The translations under genes were made by a program, and so were the position numbers. A DNA stretch of 12,582 bases, taken from NCBI GenBank assembly GCA_028696755.1, contig JAQVGK010000040.1:1-12582 (forward strand). Direction: 5' to 3'. Origin of the DNA: Bacteroidales bacterium (GTDB lineage Bacteria; Bacteroidota; Bacteroidia; Bacteroidales; ML635J-15). Within the stretch, counting starts at the first letter, position 1. Every line of letters begins with the position of its first letter. Below the pieces are notes generated by a model. That model searched no databases, was not told where the DNA came from, and worked only from the letters and a program-made list of their open reading frames with translations. Positions 1-6,970 of this stretch are shown piece by piece.

Positions 1-39
1 TTCGAAGTCTTTTTTTGTTTTTTCTTTCTTTTTAACCAT
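1..39 (-). CDS. 5' end of an unidentified gene (partial)
   Basis: An ATG at 37-39 (minus) opens 13 codons, MVKKKEKTKKDFE, that run off the left edge without a stop. The lysine-rich start is plausible for a cytoplasmic or nucleic-acid-binding protein, but too little is visible to name it. It would lie 72 bp downstream of the DUF4412 gene in the same direction. No clear ribosome binding site is visible, which is normal in Bacteroidota. It could also be a chance open frame. Confidence 0.35.
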   Translation of the reverse strand, partial: MVKKKEKTKKDFE

Positions 40-111
40 CGCGTAAAAGTAAAAAAAATCCCCAAACTGAGGATTCTTTTTAAAATATATTTATTAAGAT
101 GTTAATAAATC

Positions 112-789
112 CTATCCACCAAACATGCCACCAAGTTCTTCCATTGTTTTAACGTCGTAATCATCAGGAATTAAGAATAATCCTGCTTTTACTTTAGCTT
201 TCTTAACTTCTTTAGCAGTCATGGTCATAATCAAACCTTGCTGGTTGATTGTGTATTGCATTAACATACCGTTGATTCCTTTAAAACCATTGTTGTCGTT
301 CATTCCTGCTGGAACTGGAATTTCTTCGGTGTAATAAACTTCAATTACTTCTTCGCCAGAGATAACTTCATCTTTTTTGCATTTGTAACCAGCAATAACT
401 TTGGTTTCGTCAAGAATTTTAATTTCAGGATCTACTAAACCACCTTCTTCTTTGTTCTTTTCGATTTCTTCTTTGCTTTGGTTAACAGCGATTTTCATAC
501 CCATTGCATCAATAAGAATGATTGCCGAACCTTTTTCGAGATCAGAGATTGAAGCCATAGAGTAAAATGCCGAAACTTGCTCGTTACGAACCTTATTGCC
601 ATTTACACTAACAACTATTTGAGTTGGAAGTTGTGCTTTAGTTGCTTCGTCAAGATCTTCGCCTTCGTAAGTAATATCATAAGTTACAACTCCGCCAAAA
701 GTTTTTACTTTTTTTGCTTTTTGAGCGTATCCGGCAAAACTTAAGCTTATTGCAACAAGTACAAAAAATAATTTCATTGTTGTCTTCAT
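112..789 (-). CDS. Secreted DUF4412-like protein
   Basis: This is a 225-residue exported protein of unknown function. Residues 1-22 form a signal peptide with a hydrophobic core and a likely cut before Gln23 (GYA-Q), a common Bacteroidota site. The body is beta-rich: a GGVVTYDITYEG strand near residue 32, a central segment, then the ETKVIAGYKCKK motif typical of the DUF4412/GLPGLI group, and a late block with GMLMQYTINQQG and KAGLFLIPDDY. These are family-level resemblances; no catalytic residue can be assigned. The protein has a single Cys, in the GYKCKK motif. Met5 is an alternative start, but Met1 gives a normal signal peptide. A candidate promoter lies at 839-866, so the gene is probably transcribed alone. 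Its role is probably periplasmic or outer-membrane associated (inference). Confidence 0.8.
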   Translation of the reverse strand: MKTTMKLFFVLVAISLSFAGYAQKAKKVKTFGGVVTYDITYEGEDLDEATKAQLPTQIVVSVNGNKVRNEQVSAFYSMASISDLEKGSAIILIDAMGMKIAVNQSKEEIEKNKEEGGLVDPEIKILDETKVIAGYKCKKDEVISGEEVIEVYYTEEIPVPAGMNDNNGFKGINGMLMQYTINQQGLIMTMTAKEVKKAKVKAGLFLIPDDYDVKTMEELGGMFGG

Positions 790-838
790 AATTTTTAATT
801 TATTGTTTAGGTTCGTTAATTTTACAATTACTGTTCCA

Positions 839-866
839 CAAAGATAAATATTATTTTTAATCCAAA
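839..866 (-). promoter_or_regulatory. Candidate Bacteroidota-type promoter for the DUF4412 gene
   Basis: On the minus strand, TATCTTTG (839-846) matches the TAnnTTTG -7 consensus, with TTTG (863-866) 16 bp upstream as a -33 element. That spacing is slightly short for the usual range. The implied leader before the ATG at 789 is roughly 40 nt. Confidence 0.45.
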
Positions 867-986
867 AATGATTTTTAAATTTTTAACAAAAGATTAAGGG
901 TTTAAAATTCGTTGCATTTCTCCTTCAATATCTTGAATGGCCGAAGTGCGTTAAAGACAGCAAGAAATAGCCAAATCGAAAAGTTT

Positions 987-1022
987 ACTTGTCACTCGCT
1001 GCACTCGTTCCAAGTAATTTTT
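987..1022. repeat. Dispersed intergenic repeat, copy A (ACTTGTC...CCAAGT)
   Basis: This 36-bp stretch aligns without gaps to 11901-11936 with 29 identical bases, including the terminal ACTTG and CAAGT, which can pair as a short stem, and the trailing T-run. Both copies lie in gene-free sequence and are followed by TTCGTG/TTCACG-type sequence. This suggests a dispersed intergenic repeat family. Confidence 0.6.
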
Positions 1023-1070
1023 GATGCGAATTTCACGAATAATAAGTGAAATTCGTGAAATTCGCGTCAA
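1021..1070. repeat. Long inverted repeat with 20-bp arms
   Basis: The left arm (1021-1040) and right arm (1051-1070) are reverse complements with one mismatch; the loop is 10 nt (1041-1050). The arms are built from the GCGAATTTCACGAAT motif. No U-run follows on either strand (an A-run flanks it), so it does not look like a standard intrinsic terminator. It is more likely a REP-like intergenic element. Confidence 0.75.
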
Positions 1071-1085
1071 AAAAAAATAGCGAGT

Positions 1086-1100
1086 TACTACGAAGTAGTA
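1086..1100. repeat. Small perfect palindrome TACTAC-GAA-GTAGTA
   Basis: This is a 6-bp perfect stem with a 3-nt loop, flanked on both sides by GCGAGT (about 1080-1085 and 1101-1106). It sits 15 bp right of the larger hairpin and is probably part of the same repeat block. Confidence 0.5.
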
Positions 1101-1176
1101 GCGAGTCATAGAAAATGGAAGTCTATTATTGAGGAATAGTGGCAGAAGTTTTATCAATTCATTAATGGTAGATAAA

Positions 1177-1848
1177 TTACTTTCCGACTACGCCTTCAAT
1201 CACTCTGTTCATAAATTGATTAAAATCTTTAAGAGCAGCAAAGCCTTCAAGTACTCTTTTTTCCGGATTTTCATTTTCCCAGAATTCATCACTAAGTGTA
1301 GAAAATGGAGAAAAGTGTTTATGTTTTAACATGTCAATATCATGAAAGTCTTTTGGAAAGCCTTTTGGTGCAGTTTTTAGCTTTTCGCCGTATAGTCCTG
1401 TAAAAATATTTTTAAATACGGGATTGTCAATTATCTTTCTGAATTCAGCATTGTTTTCAAAAATTTCTTGTCGTATTGCATTCAAAACCGCTGGCTCGGG
1501 CATGTAAACGCCTCCGCCAATGAATGATGCTCCTGGTTCTAGATGTATATAGTATCCTGCAAAGGGGCTTTTCTTTCCGCCTTTAACCAAGTAGGCACCC
1601 ATGTTATTTTTGTATGGCTCTTTATTTGGCGAAAATCTTACATCTCGATAAATTCTGTAAGTGCAGTCTTTTACAGTCAATAATCCAATTTCTGGATCAA
1701 TTTTTTGTAATCCAGCTATTAAAGCAGATGCAAAAACTTCAAATTCGCTTTTCGCTTGTTTGTATCTATCCTCATTACTCTGAAACCAATTGCGGTTATT
1801 GTTAAATTGAAGATCAAGTATGAAATCAAAGGTGTTTTTTAAATTCAT
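1177..1848 (-). CDS. DUF2461 family protein
   Basis: This 223-residue protein is cytoplasmic, with no signal peptide or membrane segment, and belongs to the DUF2461/TIGR02453 family, whose function is unknown. The recognisable core is residues 65-80, RIYRDVRFSPNKEPYK, followed by the GYYIHLEPG...FIGGGVYMPEP block at 98-119, both hallmarks of the family. The N-terminal helical part includes NRNWF (19-22). The length is normal and the protein appears complete, ending in TAA. The start ATG at 1846-1848 gives the usual short family N-terminus. It is probably a single-gene unit: 188 bp separate it from the upstream lipoprotein gene, and that gap holds a tandem repeat. Confidence 0.9.
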   Translation of the reverse strand: MNLKNTFDFILDLQFNNNRNWFQSNEDRYKQAKSEFEVFASALIAGLQKIDPEIGLLTVKDCTYRIYRDVRFSPNKEPYKNNMGAYLVKGGKKSPFAGYYIHLEPGASFIGGGVYMPEPAVLNAIRQEIFENNAEFRKIIDNPVFKNIFTGLYGEKLKTAPKGFPKDFHDIDMLKHKHFSPFSTLSDEFWENENPEKRVLEGFAALKDFNQFMNRVIEGVVGK

Positions 1849-1913
1849 TTTGTTGTTTTTTACTTTTTTATGTTTTGATAAACAGGTTTTAGTTTTAATT
1901 TGTTCTTGTTAAT

Positions 1914-1970
1914 GGAAGTCGGATGTCAGAATTGTTTGCACATTTTTCTGCTTTCTGTCATCCGTCTTCC
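1914..1970. repeat. Imperfect inverted repeat at the edge of the heptamer tract
   Basis: Bases 1914-1929 and 1955-1970 are reverse complements at 14 of 16 positions, with a 25-nt loop. The right arm is made of the first heptamer units, so the left arm is an inverted fragment of the same repeat family. Confidence 0.5.
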
Positions 1971-2037
1971 GTTTTCCATCTTCCGTTTTCCGTATTTCGT
2001 TTTGCGTCATCCGTTTTCTGTCTTCCACCTTCCGTTC
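1947..2037. repeat. 7-bp tandem repeat tract, about 13 degenerate units of TCCGTTT
   Basis: From 1947 to 2037 the plus strand can be cut into 13 consecutive heptamers, for example TCCGTCT, TCCGTTT, TCCATCT, TCCGTAT and TCCACCT, with no indels. The consensus is TCYGTYT. The last unit touches the stop codon of the lipoprotein gene (2037-2039, minus), so the tract forms its immediate 3' flank. Confidence 0.75.
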
Positions 2038-3014
2038 TAAAAAGGTGTCTTATTCCTCCATACAGTCCAGTCGTCCCAAAATATTTCAAGATTTTTATTG
2101 TTTTCGCTCATAAATTCAATAAGTTTATCGCTGGTGTAAAGTTTTAATGGATTGATGTGGGTATATCCATCTGGATATTTTTCGCGGGGATGTTGTGTGT
2201 AGTTTGTTACATCGAAAAGAACAGTTTTTTCACCACCATCTGGAGTTACAGCCATGTAAAAGCGCCCATTGTTTTCGTCACCCTCTTTTAGATACAATTC
2301 TATTGTCATCCATTCTCCAAATCTAATCGGGAAATCTTCGTTTATTTCTACCCAAATTGCATCCCAACCACCGAGACGAATATCGCGGTCGCCAACAACA
2401 GCAAAATACATTTCATCAACAGGGCCTTCATCAAGTTTAAAGAGGCTAACTGTAACTCTGAAAGGATTTCGTTCGCCAGCAAAATTTGCATTGTTCCAGA
2501 ATTCAAAAATCGAAAGCCAGTGAACTTTCTCGTCCCATTGTTTTAGATATTCCATATCGGGATGAAGATACAATCTTACTGTTTGATAAAATTCTTTGAT
2601 GCACTGATTTTCGTTCATATTTACTTGCACACGACCTTTTTTGTGATCTCCTTCTCGAATATGAGGCTCCATAATCTTGAATTTGATTACTTGATTATCA
2701 CCACCTGCTGGATCATCACAAATCTCGGCATATCGTTGTGTTTTGTCGCCATCTTCATAGCTGATTTCGCAATAACCAACTGATGGGTGTTCTTGTAATA
2801 ATAGCCAGTCGTTATATTCGCTAAAAGCTGTATCTGTTCCCACGAATTCTTCTTTACTCCATTTCGAATCATAAATCATGCTTGTATTGTTGAATCCGGT
2901 CTGGAAAATCATTTCTGTCTCCGAGTCGCACTCCACACAGTAATTAACACTCTTACGACACGAACCTAAGCTGAAAATTACCATCAAGAAAAATATAATA
3001 TAAGCTGCTTTCAT
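2037..3014 (-). CDS. Lipoprotein with probable concanavalin-like jelly-roll domain
   Basis: This is a 325-residue lipoprotein of uncertain function. A type II signal peptide ends in LGSC with Cys19 as the lipidated residue; the following RKSVN lacks the acidic surface-export signal, so periplasmic orientation is possible. The mature part is rich in aromatic beta strands: YQTVRLYLHP (143-152), WLSIFEFWNN (166-175), PFRVTVSLF (184-192), WMTIELYLKEG (235-245), RFYMAVTPDGG (251-261) and a closing IFWDDWTVWRN (311-321). This alternation resembles the LamG/polysaccharide-lyase/GH16-like sandwich fold, so carbohydrate binding or cleavage is possible. I could not match it to a specific lyase family or pick catalytic residues. 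It is divergent from the protease gene; a TATTTTTG box at 3032-3039 (minus) may belong to its promoter, but no clear -33 element is seen. Confidence 0.75.
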   Translation of the reverse strand: MKAAYIIFFLMVIFSLGSCRKSVNYCVECDSETEMIFQTGFNNTSMIYDSKWSKEEFVGTDTAFSEYNDWLLLQEHPSVGYCEISYEDGDKTQRYAEICDDPAGGDNQVIKFKIMEPHIREGDHKKGRVQVNMNENQCIKEFYQTVRLYLHPDMEYLKQWDEKVHWLSIFEFWNNANFAGERNPFRVTVSLFKLDEGPVDEMYFAVVGDRDIRLGGWDAIWVEINEDFPIRFGEWMTIELYLKEGDENNGRFYMAVTPDGGEKTVLFDVTNYTQHPREKYPDGYTHINPLKLYTSDKLIEFMSENNKNLEIFWDDWTVWRNKTPF

Positions 3015-3101
3015 AAAGTAGTTTTGAAATCCAAAAATAGTAAATTCAGCTTAATGTTAATAAAATCATTTAAAGTCTATTATCAGACAAATAAATTAAA
3101 C

Positions 3102-3130
3102 TTGATATTGCAACTAAACTGTTATTTTTG
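3102..3130 (+). promoter_or_regulatory. Candidate promoter for the C25 protease gene
   Basis: TTG (3102-3104), 18 bp, then TATTTTTG (3123-3130) fits the Bacteroidota TTG-N17-23-TAnnTTTG pattern. Transcription would start near 3137, downstream of the possible TTG start at 3128. This supports the ATG at 3170 as the true start and gives a leader of about 33 nt. Confidence 0.55.
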
Positions 3131-3169
3131 CCGTCATGGTTTTACAAAAAATTTATTACTTTTAATAGG

Positions 3170-4090
3170 ATGAAACAGCTATTATTTTCTTCGATTTTAC
3201 TATTTGTCTTTTTCAGTTTATTTTCTCAAAAAGTTGAACAAGTTTACTCATTCGATTTACCCGAAATTACTAAATCGGGAGATTACTCGATTTTAAAACT
3301 TGAAAACACATTGAATACTGGGAAGCTTGGTGAGCCATCCTTGCCATATTATGCTGTAAAGATACTATTACCTCCTGGCCAAAAGGCTGTTTCAATTGAA
3401 TTCGAAGGACAAGATGAAGTTTTGTTAAATACTGAATTTCAGATTTTACCTCAACAGCAATCTCGTCCAGTTTCTTTAGAAGAAGATTTTCAGTTTTATA
3501 AAAGTTATGAGGTTTATGATAAAGATGAGTTTTATCCAATTAAACAAACTGGAGAACTTACAACAGCTTATCTGAACGGATATGCAATTGCACTTAGTTC
3601 CTTTACTCCTGTTAGTTACAATCCTGTAAGTGGTGAAATAAAAATCTGCCGTAAAGTAAAAATAACTGTAATTACTGAAGATTGCGACGAGTCTTTTCGA
3701 GCATTATCAAATCTGTCTAACAAAAATACAATCGTACAATATGTAAATAATCCCGATTTGATTTCAGCATATCCTGTAACAAAGTCACGATCTGACGATT
3801 ACGAGATGTTGATTATAACTCCGACTAGTTATATTGATGATTTTGAAGCTTTGACAGATTTTTATCTTTTAAGAGGAATAAAAACCACAATAACTAGTGT
3901 TGAGGATATTGATGCTGGAATGTATGGAGATGATCTTCAGGAAAAAATCAGGAATTACATTATTGACGAGTATCAAAATAGGAATATAAGATTTGTATTA
4001 TTGGGTGGCGACGTTAAATTTGTGCCAGCTCGCGGATTTTATGCTTATGTTTCGTCTGTTGATGGTTATGAAGATAACAGTATTCCTTAA
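3170..4090 (+). CDS. N-terminal part of the interrupted C25 protease
   Basis: This is a 306-residue product ending at the internal TAA. It contains the signal peptide (hydrophobic run LLFSSILLFVFFSLF, likely cut before Gln20), the propeptide with the GEPSLPYYAVKILLPPG motif typical of C25 propeptides, and the start of the catalytic domain (YEMLIITPTSYIDDF and RFVLLGGDVKFVPARG). It lacks the catalytic His and Cys and the secretion tail, so it would be exported to the periplasm but not secreted by the type IX system. A longer frame from TTG at 3128 exists; ATG 3170 is preferred because it begins a canonical signal peptide and lies downstream of the candidate promoter. Confidence 0.6.
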   Translation: MKQLLFSSILLFVFFSLFSQKVEQVYSFDLPEITKSGDYSILKLENTLNTGKLGEPSLPYYAVKILLPPGQKAVSIEFEGQDEVLLNTEFQILPQQQSRPVSLEEDFQFYKSYEVYDKDEFYPIKQTGELTTAYLNGYAIALSSFTPVSYNPVSGEIKICRKVKITVITEDCDESFRALSNLSNKNTIVQYVNNPDLISAYPVTKSRSDDYEMLIITPTSYIDDFEALTDFYLLRGIKTTITSVEDIDAGMYGDDLQEKIRNYIIDEYQNRNIRFVLLGGDVKFVPARGFYAYVSSVDGYEDNSIP

Positions 4091-4093
4091 GAT

Positions 4094-5476
4094 TTGTATT
4101 ATGCGGCATTGGATGGCAATTGGAACAATGACGGTGATCATTCTTATGGTGAACTTGGCGAAGAAGATTTTCTTCCCGAAATTGCTGTCGGTAGCTTTTC
4201 GTTTAGTAATGCCGAAGAATTGGAGCATATGATTCATAAAACCATTTCATATCAGTCGAATCCAGTTTTGGGGGAGTTTAATAATGCTCTTTTTGCAGGC
4301 GAACTGCTTTGGGATGATCCACTGACTTATGGGTCGGACTATCTCGAAATGCTGGTTGGTAATCAAACTGCAAATGGATACGAGACAACGGGAATTCCCG
4401 AAAGTTACAACATTCAAAGGCTTTATGATGAGGTAGAATATTGGGATGCATATTCGTTAATGAACGCAGTTAATTCGGGAAAACAATATGTTCATCATGT
4501 TGGTCACGCCGATTATAATTACGTTTCGTTTATGTATAACGAGGATATTACAAACGAAAATTTTTCGGAGGCAAACGGAGTCGACCATAATTACACAATT
4601 TTTCATTCGCATGGCTGTGTTTGTGGAGCTTTTGATTACGATGATTGCATCTTAGAAAGGATGGTTTGCATCGATAATTTTGCTGTTGCAGTTATTGGTA
4701 ATTCGAGATATGGCTGGTTTAACGAAGGTCAAAACGAAGGTCCTGCAGCTCATCTCCACCGCGAAATGATGGATGCTATTTATGATGATGGAATTTATTG
4801 TATTGGCGAGGCATTTGCCGATTGTAAAATTCAAACCGCACCTTGGATTACTGCTCCCGGACAATGGGAAGAAGGAGCTCTAAGATGGAATTTCTATGAT
4901 CTGAACTTACTCGGTGATCCATCTCTAGCTATTTGGACACAGGAACCTGTTAATCTCACGGTTAATTACGAAAACACAATGCAGCTTAATGCAACTCAAA
5001 CAAGTGTTAATGTAAGTATCAGTTCTGTGCCCACACCAGACTTAAATTGTGTAATTCTTAAAAATGGAATAATTCATGGCACGGGAATTACTGATGAGTC
5101 GGGTAATGCTGTGATAGATATTGATATACCCTTTGCCGAAATTGGAAATGCGATGTTAGTAGTATCAGGGAATAATTGTAAACCAATATCATATCCGATT
5201 GCTATCGAGAATGTGTCGGGAATAATTACTGCTAATAAAACTGAAATCAATATTTATCCAAATCCAGCAAGCAATTTTGTAATTATTGAGTTTGAGAATG
5301 AACCAAACGAAAATTCATACTTTTCAATATACAGTCAAACTGGACAATTAGTTGCAACTATAGATATTAAAAATAGAATCAATAAAATTGATATCGACAA
5401 ACTGGCACTAGGGAATTATTTTCTTAAAGTCGTGAATGGAGATAAGGAATCCAGCGTTGTTTTAACGAAGGAATAA
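4094..5476 (+). CDS. C-terminal part of the interrupted C25 protease
   Basis: This is the in-frame continuation after the TAA: about 460 codons holding the catalytic His and Cys motifs, the GDPSLAIW end of the peptidase domain, an Ig-like module (PVNLTVNYENTM onward) and the type IX sorting domain (INIYPNPASN, LALGNYFLKVV, ending VLTKE). It has no signal peptide, so if translated alone it could not reach the type IX translocon. Possible restarts are TTG at 4094 or ATG at 4229; neither has obvious signals. The gene ends 21 bp before the hairpin repeat that borders the ATPase unit. Confidence 0.55.
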   Translation: MYYAALDGNWNNDGDHSYGELGEEDFLPEIAVGSFSFSNAEELEHMIHKTISYQSNPVLGEFNNALFAGELLWDDPLTYGSDYLEMLVGNQTANGYETTGIPESYNIQRLYDEVEYWDAYSLMNAVNSGKQYVHHVGHADYNYVSFMYNEDITNENFSEANGVDHNYTIFHSHGCVCGAFDYDDCILERMVCIDNFAVAVIGNSRYGWFNEGQNEGPAAHLHREMMDAIYDDGIYCIGEAFADCKIQTAPWITAPGQWEEGALRWNFYDLNLLGDPSLAIWTQEPVNLTVNYENTMQLNATQTSVNVSISSVPTPDLNCVILKNGIIHGTGITDESGNAVIDIDIPFAEIGNAMLVVSGNNCKPISYPIAIENVSGIITANKTEINIYPNPASNFVIIEFENEPNENSYFSIYSQTGQLVATIDIKNRINKIDIDKLALGNYFLKVVNGDKESSVVLTKE

Positions 5477-5493
5477 AAGATTTGTTATTCAAT

Positions 5494-5555
5494 AAAAGTG
5501 CTTATAAGTGGCCAAAGTTAATAAAAAAACATCAACTTTGGCCACTTATAGCGCT
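5494..5555. repeat. Hairpin repeat, copy 1 (left end of the ATPase unit)
   Basis: The arms TATAAGTGGCCAAAGTT (5503-5519) and its exact reverse complement (5534-5550) form a perfect 17-bp stem with a 14-nt A-rich loop. The whole unit is repeated in direct orientation at 6971-7030, loops included. On the minus strand a T-rich tail (CTTTTATT) follows the stem, so it may terminate the ATPase transcript, and it sits between convergent genes. The inner arm contains the ATPase stop codon (5546-5548). Confidence 0.85.
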
Positions 5556-6964
5556 ATAAATAATGCATCCATTGTAAGCTCTTTCTGTACGTATTGCTGG
5601 CGATGCACGTTTTTCTTTAGTCCATAAGTTGTGATAAAAGTAACGAAAACAGATTTCTTTGTTTTTGACTCAGCAATAAAGGTGTTTTGTTTGTCGATAA
5701 TTTCTCGTGCATAGGATTTGTCGAGGATAAACTCGCTATTGCTGAATTTGATTTCGCAGAGATTTATTACATTATCATCACGGTCGATGAGTAAATCGAT
5801 TTGGTGATTTTCTTCCGCTTTTTTGCTTATCCAGCTGCCGTGGTATGAGTTTATGCCTGCAATCTGTAAGCCTGCTTTAATCTGATCGATGTGTTTAATG
5901 CAAATTGTTTCAAAACTAAAACCCGACCAAGTTTTAAATGAAGGTTTTCCCATCATCTTAATCCAAACACCTGATTTGTCGGGTTTGCTTTTCTCGATGA
6001 ATTTTAGATAAAACATCGAGTACTCGTCGGCAAGTCGGTAAACGGAGTTTGTTTGACCTTTATATGGTGTGTAACATTCGATAAATCCCGATTCTTCGAG
6101 CTCCGAAAGTGTTTTGCTTAATCTTCCACCTGAAATAAGTTTGCTTTTTTGCAGCAATTCGTTTCTTGTCATTCCTTTTCTTACACTTGCTAGGGCTCTG
6201 ATAATTCTTTCGTGATTATCGGAATTGGCAAAAAACGATGCAAACACATTTTCAAATTCAGTTCTAAGAAAGCCATTTTTCTCAAAGCATAATCTATCAA
6301 TAATTTGAGCAACACTTTCGCCTTGCATTATTTTATCAAGATAATGAGGAACTCCTCCCAGTGCCATGTAAACCTGTATGATATCATATCTCGAAAGCTG
6401 GACTTTTTTCGATTTTAACATCAACTCGGTTTCGTGAAGGTTGAATGGTGCAAGTTGAATTTTCTCGGTAAGGCGATTGTGCAGCCCACCAGTGTTTTTA
6501 ATGATATTGTTAATCATGTATGATGCTGCAGATCCACAAATCACAACAACAATATCTTTTCGTGCAGATACAAAAGTGTTCCAGAAATTATCAAAGGCAG
6601 CCAAAAAATTTGATTTTCGAGTGTCGAGCCAAGGAAACTCATCGATAAAGATAACTTTTTTCTTTTTTGATTTGTCTTGTCCTATAAATCCAGCCAGTAA
6701 CTGAAAAGCTTCGAACCAGTCGCTAGGTCTTTTCGACTTAACACCTATTGATTTTAGCTTTAGACTGAAGTTTTTAAGCTGCTCTCTTAGACCAGTTTTG
6801 TATATACCCGAAAACTCGAATTTTATTTGCTTTTTGTACACTTCGCGTATTAGAAATGTTTTACCGATACGCCTTCTTCCATAAACAACTATTAGCTCCG
6901 ATCTGTTGCTATATAAGGCGTTTATAAGGATACGTTTTTCGTTTTCTCTGCCAATAAGTGCCAT
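5546..6964 (-). CDS. Arch_ATPase / DUF234 family AAA+ ATPase with nuclease-like C-terminus
   Basis: This 472-residue cytoplasmic protein starts at the ATG of MALIGRENEKR, the usual family N-terminus. An upstream extension (to 7018) would be encoded by the hairpin repeat and is rejected. Domains: a P-loop NTPase with Walker A YGRRRIGKT (28-36), Walker B VIFIDEFPWLD (104-114), a sensor-like VVVICGSAASY segment (about 138-148) and a GGLHNRLTE arginine motif; then a winged-helix region with MTRNELLQKSKLISGGRLSKTL; then the DUF234 C-terminus with Asp390 and Glu404-x-Lys406 (QIDLLIDRDDN...CEIKF), the spacing of PD-(D/E)XK nucleases. Family members are numerous in archaea and Bacteroidota, and their role is unresolved. 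The stop codon lies inside hairpin copy 1 and the start is 7 bp from copy 2. It looks intact. Confidence 0.9.
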   Translation of the reverse strand: MALIGRENEKRILINALYSNRSELIVVYGRRRIGKTFLIREVYKKQIKFEFSGIYKTGLREQLKNFSLKLKSIGVKSKRPSDWFEAFQLLAGFIGQDKSKKKKVIFIDEFPWLDTRKSNFLAAFDNFWNTFVSARKDIVVVICGSAASYMINNIIKNTGGLHNRLTEKIQLAPFNLHETELMLKSKKVQLSRYDIIQVYMALGGVPHYLDKIMQGESVAQIIDRLCFEKNGFLRTEFENVFASFFANSDNHERIIRALASVRKGMTRNELLQKSKLISGGRLSKTLSELEESGFIECYTPYKGQTNSVYRLADEYSMFYLKFIEKSKPDKSGVWIKMMGKPSFKTWSGFSFETICIKHIDQIKAGLQIAGINSYHGSWISKKAEENHQIDLLIDRDDNVINLCEIKFSNSEFILDKSYAREIIDKQNTFIAESKTKKSVFVTFITTYGLKKNVHRQQYVQKELTMDALFIAL

Positions 6965-6970
6965 GATAAT

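Larger units (their letters stand above)
790..1176. other. Gene-free stretch with repeats
   Basis: This 387-bp gap holds the promoter region of the DUF4412 gene (to about 870) and then repeat-type sequence: the ACTTGTC...CCAAGT element (987-1022), a 20-bp-arm hairpin (1021-1070) and a small perfect palindrome (1086-1100). A 68-codon open frame on the minus strand here runs through the hairpin and looks like translated repeat rather than a gene. Between 894 and 941 (minus) a short frame ending AIQDIEGEMQRILNP-stop looks protein-like but has no upstream body; it may be a decayed gene end. Confidence 0.7.
3170..5476 (+). pseudogene. Gingipain-type C25 cysteine protease, T9SS cargo, interrupted by an in-frame stop
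   Basis: Read through one TAA, this is a single 768-codon frame with every part of a secreted C25 peptidase in order: signal peptide (1-19), C25 propeptide region (about 20-205), catalytic domain (about 215-590), an Ig-like domain, and a type IX secretion sorting tail (last ~75 residues, with INIYPNPASN). Counting the stop as codon 307, the likely catalytic pair is His446 (HVGHAD) and Cys483 (SHGCVCGAFDY, aligned by eye with the gingipain active-site Cys before xFDY). The only lesion is TAA at 4088-4090, between DNSIP and DLYYAALDGNWN, where relatives usually have Ser or Thr; a TCA-to-TAA change would suffice. The break falls inside the catalytic domain, so neither half should be active alone. 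It is probably a young pseudogene; readthrough or sequencing error are alternatives. Confidence 0.8.

Noticed and set aside
1021..1070. Intrinsic terminator between the DUF2461 and DUF4412 genes
   Set aside because: No T-run follows the stem on either strand; the A-runs are on the wrong side for the minus-strand transcript.
951..1157. 68-codon open frame on the minus strand
   Set aside because: It runs through the long hairpin; the ISRISLIIREIRI stretch is simply the translated TTCACGAATTTCACT repeat, and there is no family resemblance or start context.
1923..2147. 74-codon open frame on the plus strand
   Set aside because: Its Ser/Pro/Phe-rich repeats come from translating the 7-bp tandem tract, and it overlaps the lipoprotein gene on the other strand.
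3128..3169. TTG start for the C25 protease
   Set aside because: It would put a hydrophilic stretch ahead of the signal peptide and lies within the candidate promoter; the ATG at 3170 starts a canonical signal peptide.
4088..4090. Stop-codon reassignment or selenocysteine/pyrrolysine insertion at the internal stop
   Set aside because: The codon is TAA, not TGA or TAG, and TAA is the normal stop of several other genes here.
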